Shown here: piece after piece, positions 13,815 to 28,400 of the stretch
Position numbering within the stretch: position 1 is the stretch's first letter
Layout: every line of letters starts with the position of its first letter
NCBI RefSeq assembly: GCF_020882245.1
Contig: NC_083600.1
Location: 46,719,019 to 46,783,018 of the forward strand
DNA length: 64,000 bases
Reading direction: 5' to 3'
Source: Rhopalosiphum padi
Taxonomy: Eukaryota; Arthropoda; Insecta; Hemiptera; Aphididae
Position numbers and translations under genes: made by a program
Notes under the pieces: model-generated
What the model saw: only the letters and a program-made list of their open reading frames with translations
What the model was told of the DNA's origin: nothing
The model's database searches: none

Positions 13815-16800
13815 GTTTATTTTGTAGGTAAAATCAATAAGATAATTAATATCATATTAGTATTATTTTAGTATATATATGTATCACGTTACAAAGAATG
13901 GACATTGTAATATCGGTACAATAGGTAGGTACTTTAAATATGGCGCAAAACTGCCAAATAATAACTTATTACTCACTAAACACCATAGTAAATTATTATT
14001 TATCTATTCTTATTATCTATTAAAACTACAATGTATTATACCCAACACCCATGTGTGTAACACTTATATGTATTAAATACAAAAATAAGTAGCTACATAG
14101 TATTAAATCTATCCTAATAATAATAATAATAATAATTTATTTATTTTAACCAAACATATATACATTATACAATAAAATAGAATAAAATAAAAAGTTACTA
14201 AACCCCTTATTAATAAATCTGACTAAAGTATGGGATTACAATGTAGCTATTCAATAAATTAAAAGTCTTGTATTAATTTACATACCTAGTTATAAATAAA
14301 TAAATAACGAATTTCGTAAAATGTTAAATATTAAATAATATCTATAGAAATATCAAAAAATTATCTAATAAAAACTGTCTTTAAAATATATCAATATAGT
14401 TAGATTAACAATCTATGTCTATATATTTATGATGTGCATTTCTTAATCATCGTTTCTCTGGATTCATTAGTCAGTATCTTGTTTTATCCGTTAGTAGGTA
14501 TATACAAATTGGTTATTTAATCATTTTTTTTATTTTTTTTTATTAATCGATTAGATGTCTGGCAGATTTCTCCACATTTAATTTCTTTACCACGGAAACA
14601 AAATAACAACATTTTCAAATGCAATTATTGCGTGGTAGGATACTCTATTTATTTATTTTTTCTGCTGAACATTTCGTATACCATATTGGACAATTGGGAT
14701 ATTAAAGTATGAATAATACTTGAAACAAACAAGTATAGTTTACTATAATTTAAACTAGGTATATTGCATATTATTATATAGCCGATTGGAAGTAATCACA
14801 GCCCCTATTGTGTGTGTACTATAAACAGCATACGATACAATAATATTGTATATACGAAAATGCACAGAATATGATACATATAATTAAATAAATTTATAAA
14901 TTTAATATGCAAACTATGATTTAAAATAATAAAATTTATAAAATATAATACTGACACAAGGCAAAAAAAAGTTATAAAAATTCTATACTTGAATGTTTTT
15001 TACAACGTGAAGGACAAACTAAGTGCTACGGCTATTATTCGATTTACTTCTGTTTCAGTAGGAAAATATCCTATGGTTCTCATGAAAAAAGATACTTTAT
15101 AAACGTCTACGTAATCGCTGTTAATTGTGGTTTCTGGGTTCCGCCCGTTTGCTAATTGAACATAAGAAAAATATTCTTTTAATTCTGTAATATCCGGTCT
15201 ATTTTGCCGCCTTATAGAAGATAACCGTATGATTTTAATCCAACACCGTCATGTTTTTTCTAATTTATCTAAATAGCTTAATGAAAAATGAAATATATAT
15301 TTAGAATTTACATAAAAATACCAGATGATCCATTTAACGTAAGACATTCATTATTTCAAAAAGTATTAAAGTTTTGGAAAATATTTTTCTTTGCATAATT
15401 GTAAGTCGTTAAAAACCAACATTTTTCTTAAAAAATATATCTTTAATTCATTATTCTAAAGCAGAATGTTTTTTGGAATACTTCATTGTATAAAAATAGA
15501 ATTTTGGGCAAGTAGTTTATGAATTAAAAGTATTTAAAGCTTAGTTGAGTACAGTGGAGTAGCTAGTAGTGGCCTGGTAAAATGTTTGTCCACTTTTTCC
15601 CTCGTCTAAACTTTAAATCTTTATAACTAATAAGCTACTTATCCGAAGTTTAATTTTTATCGATCGAAATACCCTAAATAATATTTTAATTCAAAATATG
15701 AAATTAAAAATGTATTTTGTCTATAAAACAGGAAAAGCTTAAAAAAATTATAACGATAAAAATAGCAAAAATAAAATATTTTATATGAACGATGTTTTCT
15801 AATGACTTAAAATTAAGCAAAAGAAATATTTTCAAAAACATAAGAGATTTTTAAATAACGAGTATTACGTTAAACGGATCACTCTGTATACGAAGGGGTC
15901 AACCAACAACCATTAAGTATAACTTACATGTATGTATAAGCGTTATATATAATATATATGCGTAAATTACACGCAGTTATAAATTTGAAAGCAATGGAGA
16001 TAAATCATCGCATAATTAAACATTTTAAAAACATTTCTAAACGTGGAACTTGAGTAGGTTAGTTTAGGTTAATCATGTTTTATCAGAATTTTTTCGATAT
16101 TTTTTCCACAACATGCTATGAAACAGATAGGAAAGCTACTTAAATGACTTATTCAAAGTAGGTACACATACTGACTACACCAAATTGCCAATCGATATAC
16201 AAGGATATGTAGGTAAACATAAGACTTCTCGAAACAGAGTTTATTGGAAAAAAGCTATTGGAAAAAAAATATAATTGTAAAAAAGATTTCACTCTAATGG
16301 AAAGTATGCATAATAATATATTTAATTTAATGATGCACAAATTTATATTTTTATACTCGACCGCAAGTTGAATATTAACATCCACGGTATAGGTACGCAT
16401 GCAATCCTGTAGTATTTTTTTACACGCATATTCAATTGTTTTGGTACATTTTATTTGTAGAATAATTGCAATATTTATTTGTATAGGATGAGTTTTATTA
16501 GCACATATTATGCACAGACCATATTATCATCGAAGAGCTACAGGTATTTTCGTTAATACTAAAACAGTACACGCTATATTATTTATTGAAACAACGATAT
16601 TGATAATTTAAAAAACAAAACGAAAAAAAAATACCAGACCGTAATAAATACATAATATTGTATCATATTAATGGCTTATAATTATTTTTAATTTTTACAA
16701 AATAGTTTTAATCATATAATGACTCTAAAAAATATATATCCTGCTATAAATCATTATACATATTTCCTCTAAAAGGAGATGTTTTTTTTTTTACTTTAAT

Positions 16801-18022
16801 AACATAAACATGACCAATATATATTATTATAAAACGTAAATGGTTTTTAATATTTGTCTTGTACGTAGGACAGCGTATATCGGTTTATTCGATGAACTGA
16901 CGGAATTTATCATAGGTACAATTTTTATTGTCTCGGAATATAATATGTATGAGTAAATTAACATACGACTATGATTATATATAGAGCCAACTGACCTTTG
17001 TTCCGGAACCGAGCACTGCCACGTTTTTGTACGGGTTTCCATCGATGGGCTGTCGTAAAAAATCTATATCATTGCAATAAAATATATATTACTGCTGTAC
17101 TCGGGGGACTCCTGGAAACATATATAGTTTTTTTTAACATCTATGTATGTCTTCATTTATCGACTACAAAATTGACGATAGCCGTATTGGATAGTTTTCG
17201 GTAGTATAGAATATATGTATAATTAATAATCACTCGATCAGATCGACCTTTGAAAGACTCAATTGGGATCGATATATATTTTTAAGCATATGTCTGAACT
17301 TTTAAATATTATATGGGTTTGTAGAAACATCGATCATTATGAAACTGGTACGGATAAAAATATTATATATAATAATGTGATTAAAATACTTTAAAATTAC
17401 TAACATTAGAATTGATGAAAATAATATTATTTTGGATGAAATAAGATTTAAATTATTTTATTGAATAAGTGGGATAAGGTGATATAGCATACTTAAAAGT
17501 TAAAAATAAATATAATAATAATAATAATATTATACACTTTAATATCACCTATAAATATCATGAAATATTTGAAAAATACATTAGCAAATAGCAATAAACG
17601 AACGACTGACGAGTATTAAATTCAATTTGTGCGTCTCAAAATACTGAGAATAGATGATTTTACGAAGGTACCTTATAATATAAAGTATTTGATGTGATTA
17701 AATAAGTGATGAACAAATGAATAATATAAAGAAATATAGGATATAATATTTATACTAAATATTAAAAAAATCCCAAGAATGACTTGAATAACTCAATAAA
17801 TGATGATTAATAATGAAAATAATAATAATACTTATTATTATTATTAATTCAAAAAAATCTAAAAATATTTAGAAAAATAAAATAAACATTTAAAAACCAC
17901 AAACTTACATATTTTTATTTCACGTTCAAGCATGTACTTACTTATATTATAAATGTCACGTTATGCTGGTCTTAATAATATTATTGCTTATTAGTTATTA
18001 AGTACCTACCTCAACTCGGAAT
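13815..18022. other. AT-rich non-coding stretch, no gene seen
   Basis: It includes a (TAA)n tract at about 14114-14136 and another short one near 17513-17529. Several ORFs of 65-83 codons translate to Tyr/Ile/Asn-rich random-looking sequence. A CAGTGGAGTAGCTAG string at about 15553 looks like a transposon end but has no partner. No RNA gene was recognised. Confidence 0.7.
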
Positions 18023-18525
18023 CGGAGGCGTAATTAAGGGTGGATGAGGGGAATATTTCCCCACCCTAAAATCTTTTTATTTTATTACTTATAAAATTTT
18101 CATCAATATAATATAATTATTATGACAATTAATTGAACATAAAATCACGAGTAAAACGGACCAACGGAATACAATGGCTTAAGTAAATTGCTCTTTAATC
18201 TTTATTATTGCTTTATAATTTTAATTAATACAATTAATGATTTTAAACACGTTTAGGATTGGTTAAACAATTTCGAATATAGGATAAACAATGTCGGCAG
18301 TACACAGGGATATCGAAATTAAACTACAACGGTGTTATTGGTGGTATCTCCAAAAGACCCAGAAAATTGAATTTAATATTACATATAACCGCAACTACTA
18401 ACCGCCCTAATATGACTTGAAGTTTTATTTATTTAATATTAAATAAACAATTTGTTTTCTAAAAATCATTTATTATTCTTCACCCTCCCGCCCCATCTCA
18501 TATCAAAGCTTTAATTAAGCCACTG
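18023..18525. mobile_element. Degenerate non-autonomous DNA transposon (hAT-like ends)
   Basis: The left end CGGAGGCGTAATTAA pairs with the right end, which read on the minus strand is CAGTGGCTTAATTAA (12 of 15 identical). Just inside, a purine-rich GGGTGGATGAGGGG on the left mirrors the C-rich CACCCTCCCGCCCC on the right. The length is about 503 bp with no ORF. I could not find an 8-bp target duplication, so the copy is old or the ends are slightly misplaced. The CAGTGGCG-type terminus is shared with the better preserved copy at 48136-48748. Confidence 0.5.
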
Positions 18526-21500
18526 ATTGAAACGTTTGACCGATTGACTCCTATAGAGGGATACTGATGCAACGATTGTCGTTTAAGGATAAACGTAACA
18601 GAATAATAATATTATGTAACAAATAGCCAATGGGTAAAGCGCTATGTAAGTATATAAGTTATTACTTATTAGGTTACAACCGCTAATAATTAAATTAAAT
18701 CCCTTTACGATGATCGATTTCATAATGCTTTACAATTGGTTATATACGATTCTTTTCTTACCGTTTTTATGAGTTTGAGGCGATCGTTGTATTTTCTGTA
18801 AAAATTTCAAAAGTTTCACGTTATAAATTTATAATTGATATACTTATAAATAATTACGTATAAGTATTACTGTGATAACATTTCATCAGCATTACAATCT
18901 GGATCTTATTAATAAGCTCGTTTGAAAGTCCAATTACTGCAATGGTTCATTATATTTTCGCATAAGTGTATGCCATGATTATGTTTCACTAAAATCTAAT
19001 CCAACGAATCTGTGATCCGCTCCGACGTTGTTAAGTGTAAATCATTAGACTGGTATTGTGTTCGGTTATTAAAATACTTCAAATGATTGCTATTATGCGC
19101 GTACTTTGAAGCATCCATAGTATTTAACACTAAATTATTTCTAATCCCGGAGCAGTGTAATGTTATACGTGTACCTTATACCAAACGAATTATCCTACAG
19201 CATAATTATGTTTGTTTCCAAAAAATTAACATAATATTATGAATATCGCAGTATAAGGCGTACAAGTTAGACCAGTGTTTCTCAAGTTGAGGATTGCAAA
19301 CTAATTATTTGGAATCACCAGCATAATATAATTTAAATTAATACAAACGATTAGGAATCTCAATAAGTGGATATATTATGTTAATAATAATAGATGTTTT
19401 TTTTTATAATTAAACACAATGAGCCCATCAGTTTATATTCCCAATATTATCGTATATACAAAAGTTTGTAATCAATACAATTTCTATTACAGCTGTAAAT
19501 ATTTTTATAATTTTAATATATACTTTTTATGGCTTCTATAATAAAAAAAAAAGTTATATGTACATTGTATACAGCAATAATATGACCTCTTAACGGTAGG
19601 GATGTACTCTCAATATAGTGATAAATTCTAATTTACGTGTAGAATATGTAATTAAAACTTTTTTTGGAAATGTTAATTTAACAATCCTTAAATATCGTGG
19701 ACACATTTACAATATGTATGTTTAATAGAAATCATTTCTTTAGATCGATACACACCTATTGTGTAGTTATAATATGTATATATATATGAATTATAGATAC
19801 TTACTAAAAATGGACTGAATTTAAAATATTGACCAATGGTGAAATGGGAACTGACTCCGGAGCTATTGTTGCATCATAATATAAGTCTATATAGACATAC
19901 AACGGGCGTCCACAATGCACATGATTTGATTTTGTGATACTTTTTCAGATTTTTCATAAATACTTGAATTTTCATTCGCTTGGGTAAATTATTATATTAT
20001 ATTCAGGAATCATACAACTCCGGAAACATATATGCTATAAACCCGTCGAGGTACAATTCATTTTAATACCTACCAAACTTTTTTTTACATAAATTTGACT
20101 GTCAAGCATTGCAATGGAAGTAATGGGATCGCCAACAAACTTGTTCAAGTGATATAGAACGTACAATGATTTATCGTAAAAAAATACATCACCGTTTGTA
20201 TTTCCTGTTATATTATATGTCTGGAAAATATACTATGGAAAAAAAAATAATAAAAATATTATAATAGCAGTAAATTCTTTTGGATACAATTTATATACTA
20301 ATTTATAGTACTATAGTAGTATTATAATGTTCGTCCGATCTTACATGTTTTAAATATCGCTGATCGTTCGTTATCGATTCATTTGTATAATTGTCAAAGC
20401 ATCATAAAATTGGTATCGTCCCAAACATCATACATATTATGCAGTTACCCAACTTAATAGCGATTGAATATATAAGACGTATTTCAAAACAGTTATAGCC
20501 ATATAAATTAATTAATTTTTGGTAATGAAATATCTGTAAATAGTCGACACTTGTAACCAAGTATTGTGATTCGAACGCTGAACTTTCAAGTTTCAATGAA
20601 GTTTACCGTTTAAATTGGCAATAGCATCAAAAAACTGGTCCTTAAAAAGAAAAAAATGAATAAGTATTGCTTTTATTATTTTGATAACAAGATGTCACAT
20701 AATATTATATTAATACCGGTAGATGGTACTATGGTAGGTAAAATAACATCGGTCGAAGGTAAACTATATAAACTTTAACAAGCAAACATGTTGGACCTGT
20801 CCCGTTAATTGATTGAATACTAATAATAATTAACTATAAATTATTAATATTAAATGCCAACAGACTTTGTGACAAATCTTTTCAACTGTGCAAAAATCAT
20901 TATACCTGAATGAAGAGTTATTCATACTGATAATATTAATATGGAGTCGCTACTTTTGTCAATTGTTACCGACCAACGACTGTCCGAATTGCAATCAAAA
21001 ATATAAATTTATAGTTGTGTTGAACTCTAATTAACAACACATACAATTCTTAGTAAATAATAATAAATAATAAACATAAAATATATGTACTAATGCACTG
21101 CGTAAACGAGATAGCTACTATAAAAATACTTTTATCTATGATCATAGATTATATTAGTGTGACTAAAATTCCCATAGGTTGATAATTAAGAGTGTCATTG
21201 GAGTCGGAGCTGACGTATTTTTAGTATAAAAACGTGATTTATAGAAAATCTGACGTCTCGTGAAATGCCTAGTTAGATTTTGAAATATTCTTTGTTTTTA
21301 TTGTAATAATGAAGACATTATGCCGATTTTAAAATTGTTTTCAAAAGTTGTAATAAGCATCTATATTATATCATTTATATCATGAATGTTTTAGTATTTT
21401 GAAATGTGTTTTACTAGAATTATTCTTTAAAGTTAATTTATAAATCAATTTTCAATGCAACTTGAATAAAATATACCATTTTAAAATAAAAATAAATTAT

Positions 21501-22998
21501 CTACAAAATCCGACTATGAAGCATCATTGTCTTTTTTTCATGTGCAGTCATTTTTCATCGTTAAAATAGTCTAATTTTATTTTTTCTTACAGCTCATGTT
21601 ATATGAACGCGCGCGCCACGTAAATAACTAGAAATTGACTAATTTTTTTCCCTTAATAAATTATCGGCCAGACTGCCTTAATGGAAAAAAAATAGGAATA
21701 TAATCATTTTAAATTATAATATATGCCTATAATAGTTAGCTATGTAAATTTCTTGAGCTGCTCATGCGTCAGAGTGTAAAAAATTAGTATACATGGTCGA
21801 TCAACAAGTTTTTTGCTTTATTTATGGTATTGTACCTATTCCAGTAGAATACCAATATGGTCACTAAAAAAAAACATGTGTAATTTATTTTAGTTCATAT
21901 CTTCATTTAAGATATTTTTCAATCCAATTTTACAGTTCTGTTTAAAATAACACGTACAAATATGTATTTACTTATTTAACTGATTACTGTAAAATTGGTT
22001 AAATTGAATTTATCAATTATAATAATAAACCCTAGAGGTCTCACAGTAGTAGTTTAGTGTTGAGTATAACATTCAAAACTTGAATAAACACGTTCTATAT
22101 TTTATCAGCAGTGACTATAATTTACTGTGTTCGTCAAAACTTTAATGCTTACAAAGAAAAAACTATTTGTTTAGTATTTGTTATTTTTATTTTTAAATCA
22201 TGAGTATTAATAGTATTAATTAATTCTTTTTATTATTATTTTGTTGTTGTTTAAATTAGTGTTATAAAATTAAATCAAATAAAACATTTTTTTTTTTTTA
22301 AAAACTCATGAATCGATTTATATATATAATGAGTCTTTTGTGTTAAAAAAAAAAAGATTATCCTCTACAAGTATAATAATTATAACTTTTATGGAAACAA
22401 TTAACGATACGACTTTAATAAACGGTACTATAATTATTATAATGTTTACTTATTAATAAAATTGCACATTAATAATTACCCGTATCAATGAAAATATATA
22501 TGTTTTTCTTAATTGGAATATTACGATGTTTTAAGGAAACATTATGACATTATAATATATAATAAATTATTCCCAGGTCATAAAAAAAATCGGTTTATTT
22601 GATGATTCACTAAAATTTAATGGACCAATCACGGGCCACTAAATCGTGTTTAAAGGACAATAGCTCACTATTGATTTATTATAATATATTTAGTGATTGT
22701 TCATGCTATCCGACATATGTATTATAATATAATATTATGTTTGTTTTACTACAGTTGTACCGTACCGTACCTATCGTTCAAAATCGTGACATCACGCATT
22801 TCATCCCTATATTATAGAATGTACTATTATCGAAAAAAGTTTGACAAGAAAATTTAACATTGTAATAAGGATATCGATAAATTGAAAAATTTACATTATT
22901 TGATACGACAATGTATATAATAAATAAATGACAAATAACCAATTTTAACTTTTGATCCGTTTCTTTTTTTTTTATTCTTGCGAGAAAAGTTGATGCAA
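18526..22998. other. AT-rich non-coding stretch, no supported gene
   Basis: No ORF with coding character, no RNA gene and no clear repeat apart from the solitary hAT-like end at 19273. Confidence 0.7.
19273..19310 (+). mobile_element. Solitary hAT-like terminal end
   Basis: CAGTGTTTCTCAA here is identical over 13 nt to the outer right terminus of the element at 56995-57261 read on the opposite strand. No inverted partner was found within about 1.4 kb downstream and no target duplication can be assigned. This is probably a truncated or heavily decayed copy. Confidence 0.4.
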
Positions 22999-23199
22999 CT
23001 ATAGGTAATCCAAAACTCCACGACAAGCACTGGTCAAACATCCTTGGTTTTCTAACTCAGAATCTTCTTCGTATTGCTCTTTTGATAAAAATGAGCCATG
23101 TGTAATTTTCGGAGTGGCCAATTTGCGTAGATAATTTAGATCTCGTGTCCAATATCGTTTGGGTGATAAATCGCGTAGTGTTATACCTACACATTCCAC
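22999..23199 (-). other. Unrecognised 66-codon open frame, possibly a decayed coding fragment
   Basis: The minus-strand frame is less Ile/Tyr/Asn-dominated than other chance ORFs here. It has a mixed charged composition (for example LSPKRYWTRDLNYLRKLA and YEEDSELENQ). It opens with GTG right after an in-frame TGA and has no ATG, so it cannot be a complete gene. A second minus frame (22778-23041) overlaps its 3' part, as a frameshifted pseudogene might. I recognise no family. Length alone is within chance expectation. Confidence 0.2.
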
Positions 23200-25340
23200 G
23201 TATCAACCAATTATAATATTATATTCATATATAATACCTATTACGTTATAAATTAGATCCAAACGTAAATATAATACGATTATAATGTAAATGAGTTAGG
23301 TTGACGTACGTGTTAGGTTGAGTTTTGAAATTCGTTAATTTTTTTTTTTTTCGAAATTGAATTGAAAATGATATGGAATGGATTATCGTGCAAAGTAAAT
23401 CACCAATTATCGGCTGGAACTTGATTTAATATTTGCACCTTAGGCCGAGAAAGTGTATACTTTACATGGCATCTAAAAATAGAGGCACGGTAATATGACA
23501 CTGCCTATAATACAGAAGTGACATCACAGCCATTTGCATTTGAACGGAGTTGTACGTATGTCATTGTGCTATAACATAAATATATTCACATTGCCACCTT
23601 GGATCGACTAAATTTGTCACTGAAATCGATCTCGTACGATAAAAAATATATTATCTTATATCATAATATATAATAGTTAAGTTGGCACCATCAACTTGTT
23701 CAATATAATAATATTATGTAATTTAGTCAATCAATAATATACATGTATAATTTTTATGTACGTGCCTATTATTATTGCTTATATTCCTTTTTTGAAAATA
23801 CATTTCATTATTACATCAACGGATCAGTCTACTAACTTTATTGTTAAGCAAAATATTGTATCTAATATTATCTAATGAGGTAGACTAAAATGAATTAATA
23901 TCAGTAAAATAAGATCAAAATATTTAAATAAATGCCGTTAATACATTTTTTTTTTTATAAATAATTTACTACACATCATATGGTCCTTATTGTTTTTAAC
24001 GTAAACCATAGTTCACATGTGTAAACATTTTATTATTTTTACAGTTTGTATTTATTATACTGTCGTATAGTTTTATAAATATTATACTTATTATTTAACT
24101 TTTATATAGTCATATTATATATATGTTATTATTTATGATTTTCAAATGTGATTTGCATGTTAGTATGTAGTATATAGTACTTACGACAGCTGTGTGAATA
24201 TTTCTTACCAATCGAGAAATGACTTGTCCTATAATATTTTATTCAGATATTTTTTTCAATAATTTCAATACATATCCCTTTTTCATAAATATAGCTTGTC
24301 GGGACAACAGAATTCGCTGAAACTTGTAAAGTAATACAATATACAACCCTAAGAATTGGAAACAAAAAATAAAATAAGCCGATGTGGCTCTATTTTTTCT
24401 ACTTTTATTTTTATGCTTATGCTACTATTCCGATATTACTAAACGCGAATAACAACCAATATTAATGTGGTTTAAAATAAAAAATTATGATAAAAAAATC
24501 AAAATAAAACACCTAAATGTTAAACGAATAAACGATAATTATTCCTATAAATATATTTATTTTCGTGTAATGATTTATAACATTCAATACATTTATTATA
24601 TTAAATATACATGACATTAAATTGTCTAATAGGATTATGAATGTAAGAATGTAGGTCGGTGGTATAATATGCAACCGATTAGAACTAAATCAATAAAATT
24701 GGTATGAGGTTGCATTAAACAAAAATATAATAATGGTAGTAGTATAAATATAGCGTCAAACGTTTTGTTGATTATATTATGGATTTTATCGTGCGATGGT
24801 AAAATCGCATCTCGAAATTAAAATACAATAAGACGTATTATTTAAAATGGTGTTTTAACAAATTTTACACAACATTGAACAATGCCACTTATTTGTATTG
24901 AACTGGAAATGAACTCATACAGTCACACAGTCCGGATATGTAGAATAAATAAATTATAAACACTGTGTCGCTGTATGGTGAACAATATTGTAATCAATGT
25001 GGTAATTTACAAAGAAAGAATATTAACTATTGTTCTGTAATACTGCAGCGTCAATTTATATGTTTGAGATGTCATTGAGTTTATTTTATTACAATCGCTA
25101 TTCGCTATACATTATATACATTAACACGAAAGCTATCATATTTATTGCGTGTTATCAGTAGTAGTTAGTGATGCTGTATTAGTATAGGTACCTACGACCG
25201 TTTTTATGTGAATAATATTTAAAAGAAAAGTATTATTTAAAAATTAGAGTTTTTAAAGATTTCAAAGAACACATCAATGCGTAGACATGCACATGTATAT
25301 TTAAAATAACAACTTATACTATACACAGGGATATGTTTTA

Positions 25341-25360
25341 TACCAACTATATAGTTGGTA
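25341..25360. repeat. Perfect 20-bp palindrome
   Basis: TACCAACTAT is followed directly by its exact reverse complement ATAGTTGGTA, with no spacer. It could be a dimeric binding site, a cruciform or chance. Confidence 0.85.
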
Positions 25361-28300
25361 CATCAAAAGTACAAAATTAAGATAAATATTTAATATTTTA
25401 AAATATATTATGCTTATTTAATTTAATTTTGTAATATCCTTTTGGGATTTAGACACGGGTCGCTCGTAATCATGACCTTTATAATATGTAAAGTATATTA
25501 ACAAAGTCAGTAGAAAGCAAATTACACCGTATATATTTCTAGTACAAAAAAATATGCTCTCAGTATATTATATCTACTATAATCTTTAGAACATTTAAAA
25601 AAATGTACAACTTATAAATTGTTGAAGCCATTAATGAATAGTATTATAGATGAACTACATTTGATGTTAATTTTTACTATAATTTATTACTATGAAATTG
25701 CATGATCGAAAGTAAAATAAATATAATTTAAATTATTATGCTAGGTAATCGATGTGCAGTACCTAATATATAGATTTCCTTAAAATGCAAGGAAACCAGT
25801 TGAGTTTGTAATGTTTTACATTTTTTTTATGGTATTTGATAGCAGCACTATGCATTATGTTGGGCATTGACTATAATAATACAAAAGATATTATGATACT
25901 TAAAAATTAAGCTAGTTAAAATAATAAAAAAAAGTTAATTTGGTTGATTTTTTATATTATAAGGATAATTCAAAAAAATAACTAGCGTGTAAAATAAATA
26001 AGTAAAAATAAAATATTTATTTTAGAATACTGTAGCATAATATAATATAATTATTGGAATTTTTTTTTTAATTTAATTTAATTTAAATTTTTATGAACTA
26101 AACGTAAATCATAAAATGTTTGATATTTTTATTCTTAATATGCTTAAAAATCTTATTATTCACTTCATTTACTTGATATTTATTTGATAAATTATACAAA
26201 TAACACCTACCAAACTCGAGGAGGTTTTTATACATTTTTTTGCAATACTAGACATATTTAGTCTCTTACGTCTTTTTTTTTGACAATATTATACGGGACT
26301 TGATAATTTGCTTAAAAATGTTTGCGCCTATATAACTTACATTATTTGGGTATATTTATAATGGCAGTTTCACTATTATATAATGCTTTTAACAATTAAT
26401 TACTAATTGAATTAAAATGGTTGTTTACTTTTATATATTATACATGTTTGTGCTTATAAGATAACGAAAACAACCTAACTCATATTTATGTTTATTGCAG
26501 CTACATAATATAATACGAAATGATCCTTTAAAAGATGTATAAAAGTTCACAGTGTATTTTTTATCATAAGTAAATAGTTTTGTCTCTTTTTTTATGTAGG
26601 TATCAACATTATTTCGTTACCTTTAGTTCTTTAGGCGACTGCGTATAGGTACTTACTCTTTTTATGAAGGAGATTTCGAATCGGAGTACATTTTGACTAC
26701 CTACAGTAGCAGGCGGAATGAATTTACACAAATACCAAACGGATAATTTATTTACCTCATCTATAAACGAAACTATGAAAGTGGTTTTGTTTTTCAATTC
26801 AAAGTTTTTCTGAATCAAGATTTTATTATTTATAATTTGTTCGCTTGTAATTATTCGTTTATAAGACTTAAACTCCACCATAGGCGTAGAAAATATATAG
26901 AAAGTCTTATATGCTTCTATAACAGGCTACTAAAATATACGTATGTTATTAGTGCCGTTAATCCATTAAATGATATCTTAAATAAATACGAGAGTACTGA
27001 ACAGGGATTTGTGGGTCTAAGTATAATTTATATAGTATATAAGTATAAATAATTCATCTGAATTTGGTTTTTATTAATAATTTTAAGTTTTTTTTTTTTA
27101 ATTTTCGAACGAAACAATTTGATATACAATAATTATATACGAGTACTATATAATATATTATGTTCTGCATTTTTTTTTTTCGAAACACTTTTGTTTTAGA
27201 AAAGTAATTTGAGAGTTGAGTCAGATTCTGTTAATATAGATTTAAAATTGAAAATTCAATACTCTCCATATTTAAGATTATGGAATTTTTTAATTTTAAA
27301 AATCAAACGTGGAAAACTTCGTAAAAAAAGGTCAAATTTACTGCACATTACTTTCCTTTTTAACAAATAAAAAAAGATTATTTTTTGCAATAATTTATCA
27401 TTGTTTTCAAATTAAATGTAGTAATATTACAATACTGCCTTGCGCTAAGGTTACCGAAGCGAGACTGTTGTCCGTTCTTCTCTCATTTCTGTGTCTGTGT
27501 ATGTACCTATTTTATTTTATTCACGTACACTGTTCACCACCCTGATGCTCATACAAAGTGTTTTTTTATTATTTTAAAAGCTATGAATATTTGCATTCAA
27601 ATTTGAAACAGTAACACACTTAACGTATACCCATCCGAGTGTCAAGTTACAACCCGTATGTAAATATATGAATAAACATATTTATTATTATGTTCAAAAC
27701 CAACATTACTATCATTATTTTATTTTTAGAACTAATATAATTTATATATATATTTGAATAAAAATAATAATTATAGTTGTTCTAAAAATAAAACAACTTT
27801 AGTAGTGTTGATTATGAACATATTAATAATAGATAATATATTGATATATAATTATATAGGTGGACAACAATTATCAGTAAAGGATTCAGTTGCTGAAGGT
27901 TTACCTTAAACATATATATACATTCACCGTATTATGAGAAAGGTATATTTTTTCTTTTCTTTTATTCTTGAAAAATATATTCGTCGTAAAATAGTTCAGA
28001 CATATAATATAAAATATATATTATTAGGTACTATGAGTTCTTTGTCCATATAATATGCTTATTTTTGAAGTATTATAGTGCTAACACAACAGAGTTTATT
28101 CCATTAGCGTAGATAGTTTATCATGGCTCACTTTTTAGTTTACTGAAAAAAGTTTCTTGAAAGAAAAAGGACAAATTTTAGTAAAATATTTAGAAAATAG
28201 TACTTACGTTTTATGCGAGTCTCACGTGTATTATTTAATATTTTCATTGAATCAAATCTAATTTAAAATTCATATTGATAGGAAAACCTATACTTAATTA

Positions 28301-28363
28301 ACAAAAATGAATTTATTATCTTTGGTTGTTAAACTATCAAACTATGATATTTTTTGTAATCTA

Positions 28364-28400
28364 TTTATTATTATTTATTTATTTATTTATCTATTTATTA
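28364..28400. repeat. (TTTA)n-type imperfect microsatellite
   Basis: A run of TTTA units with TTA and TCTA interruptions, read directly. Confidence 0.8.

Noticed and set aside
15553..15580. CAGTGGAGTAGCTAG string resembling a transposon terminus
   Set aside because: No inverted partner or target duplication was found nearby.
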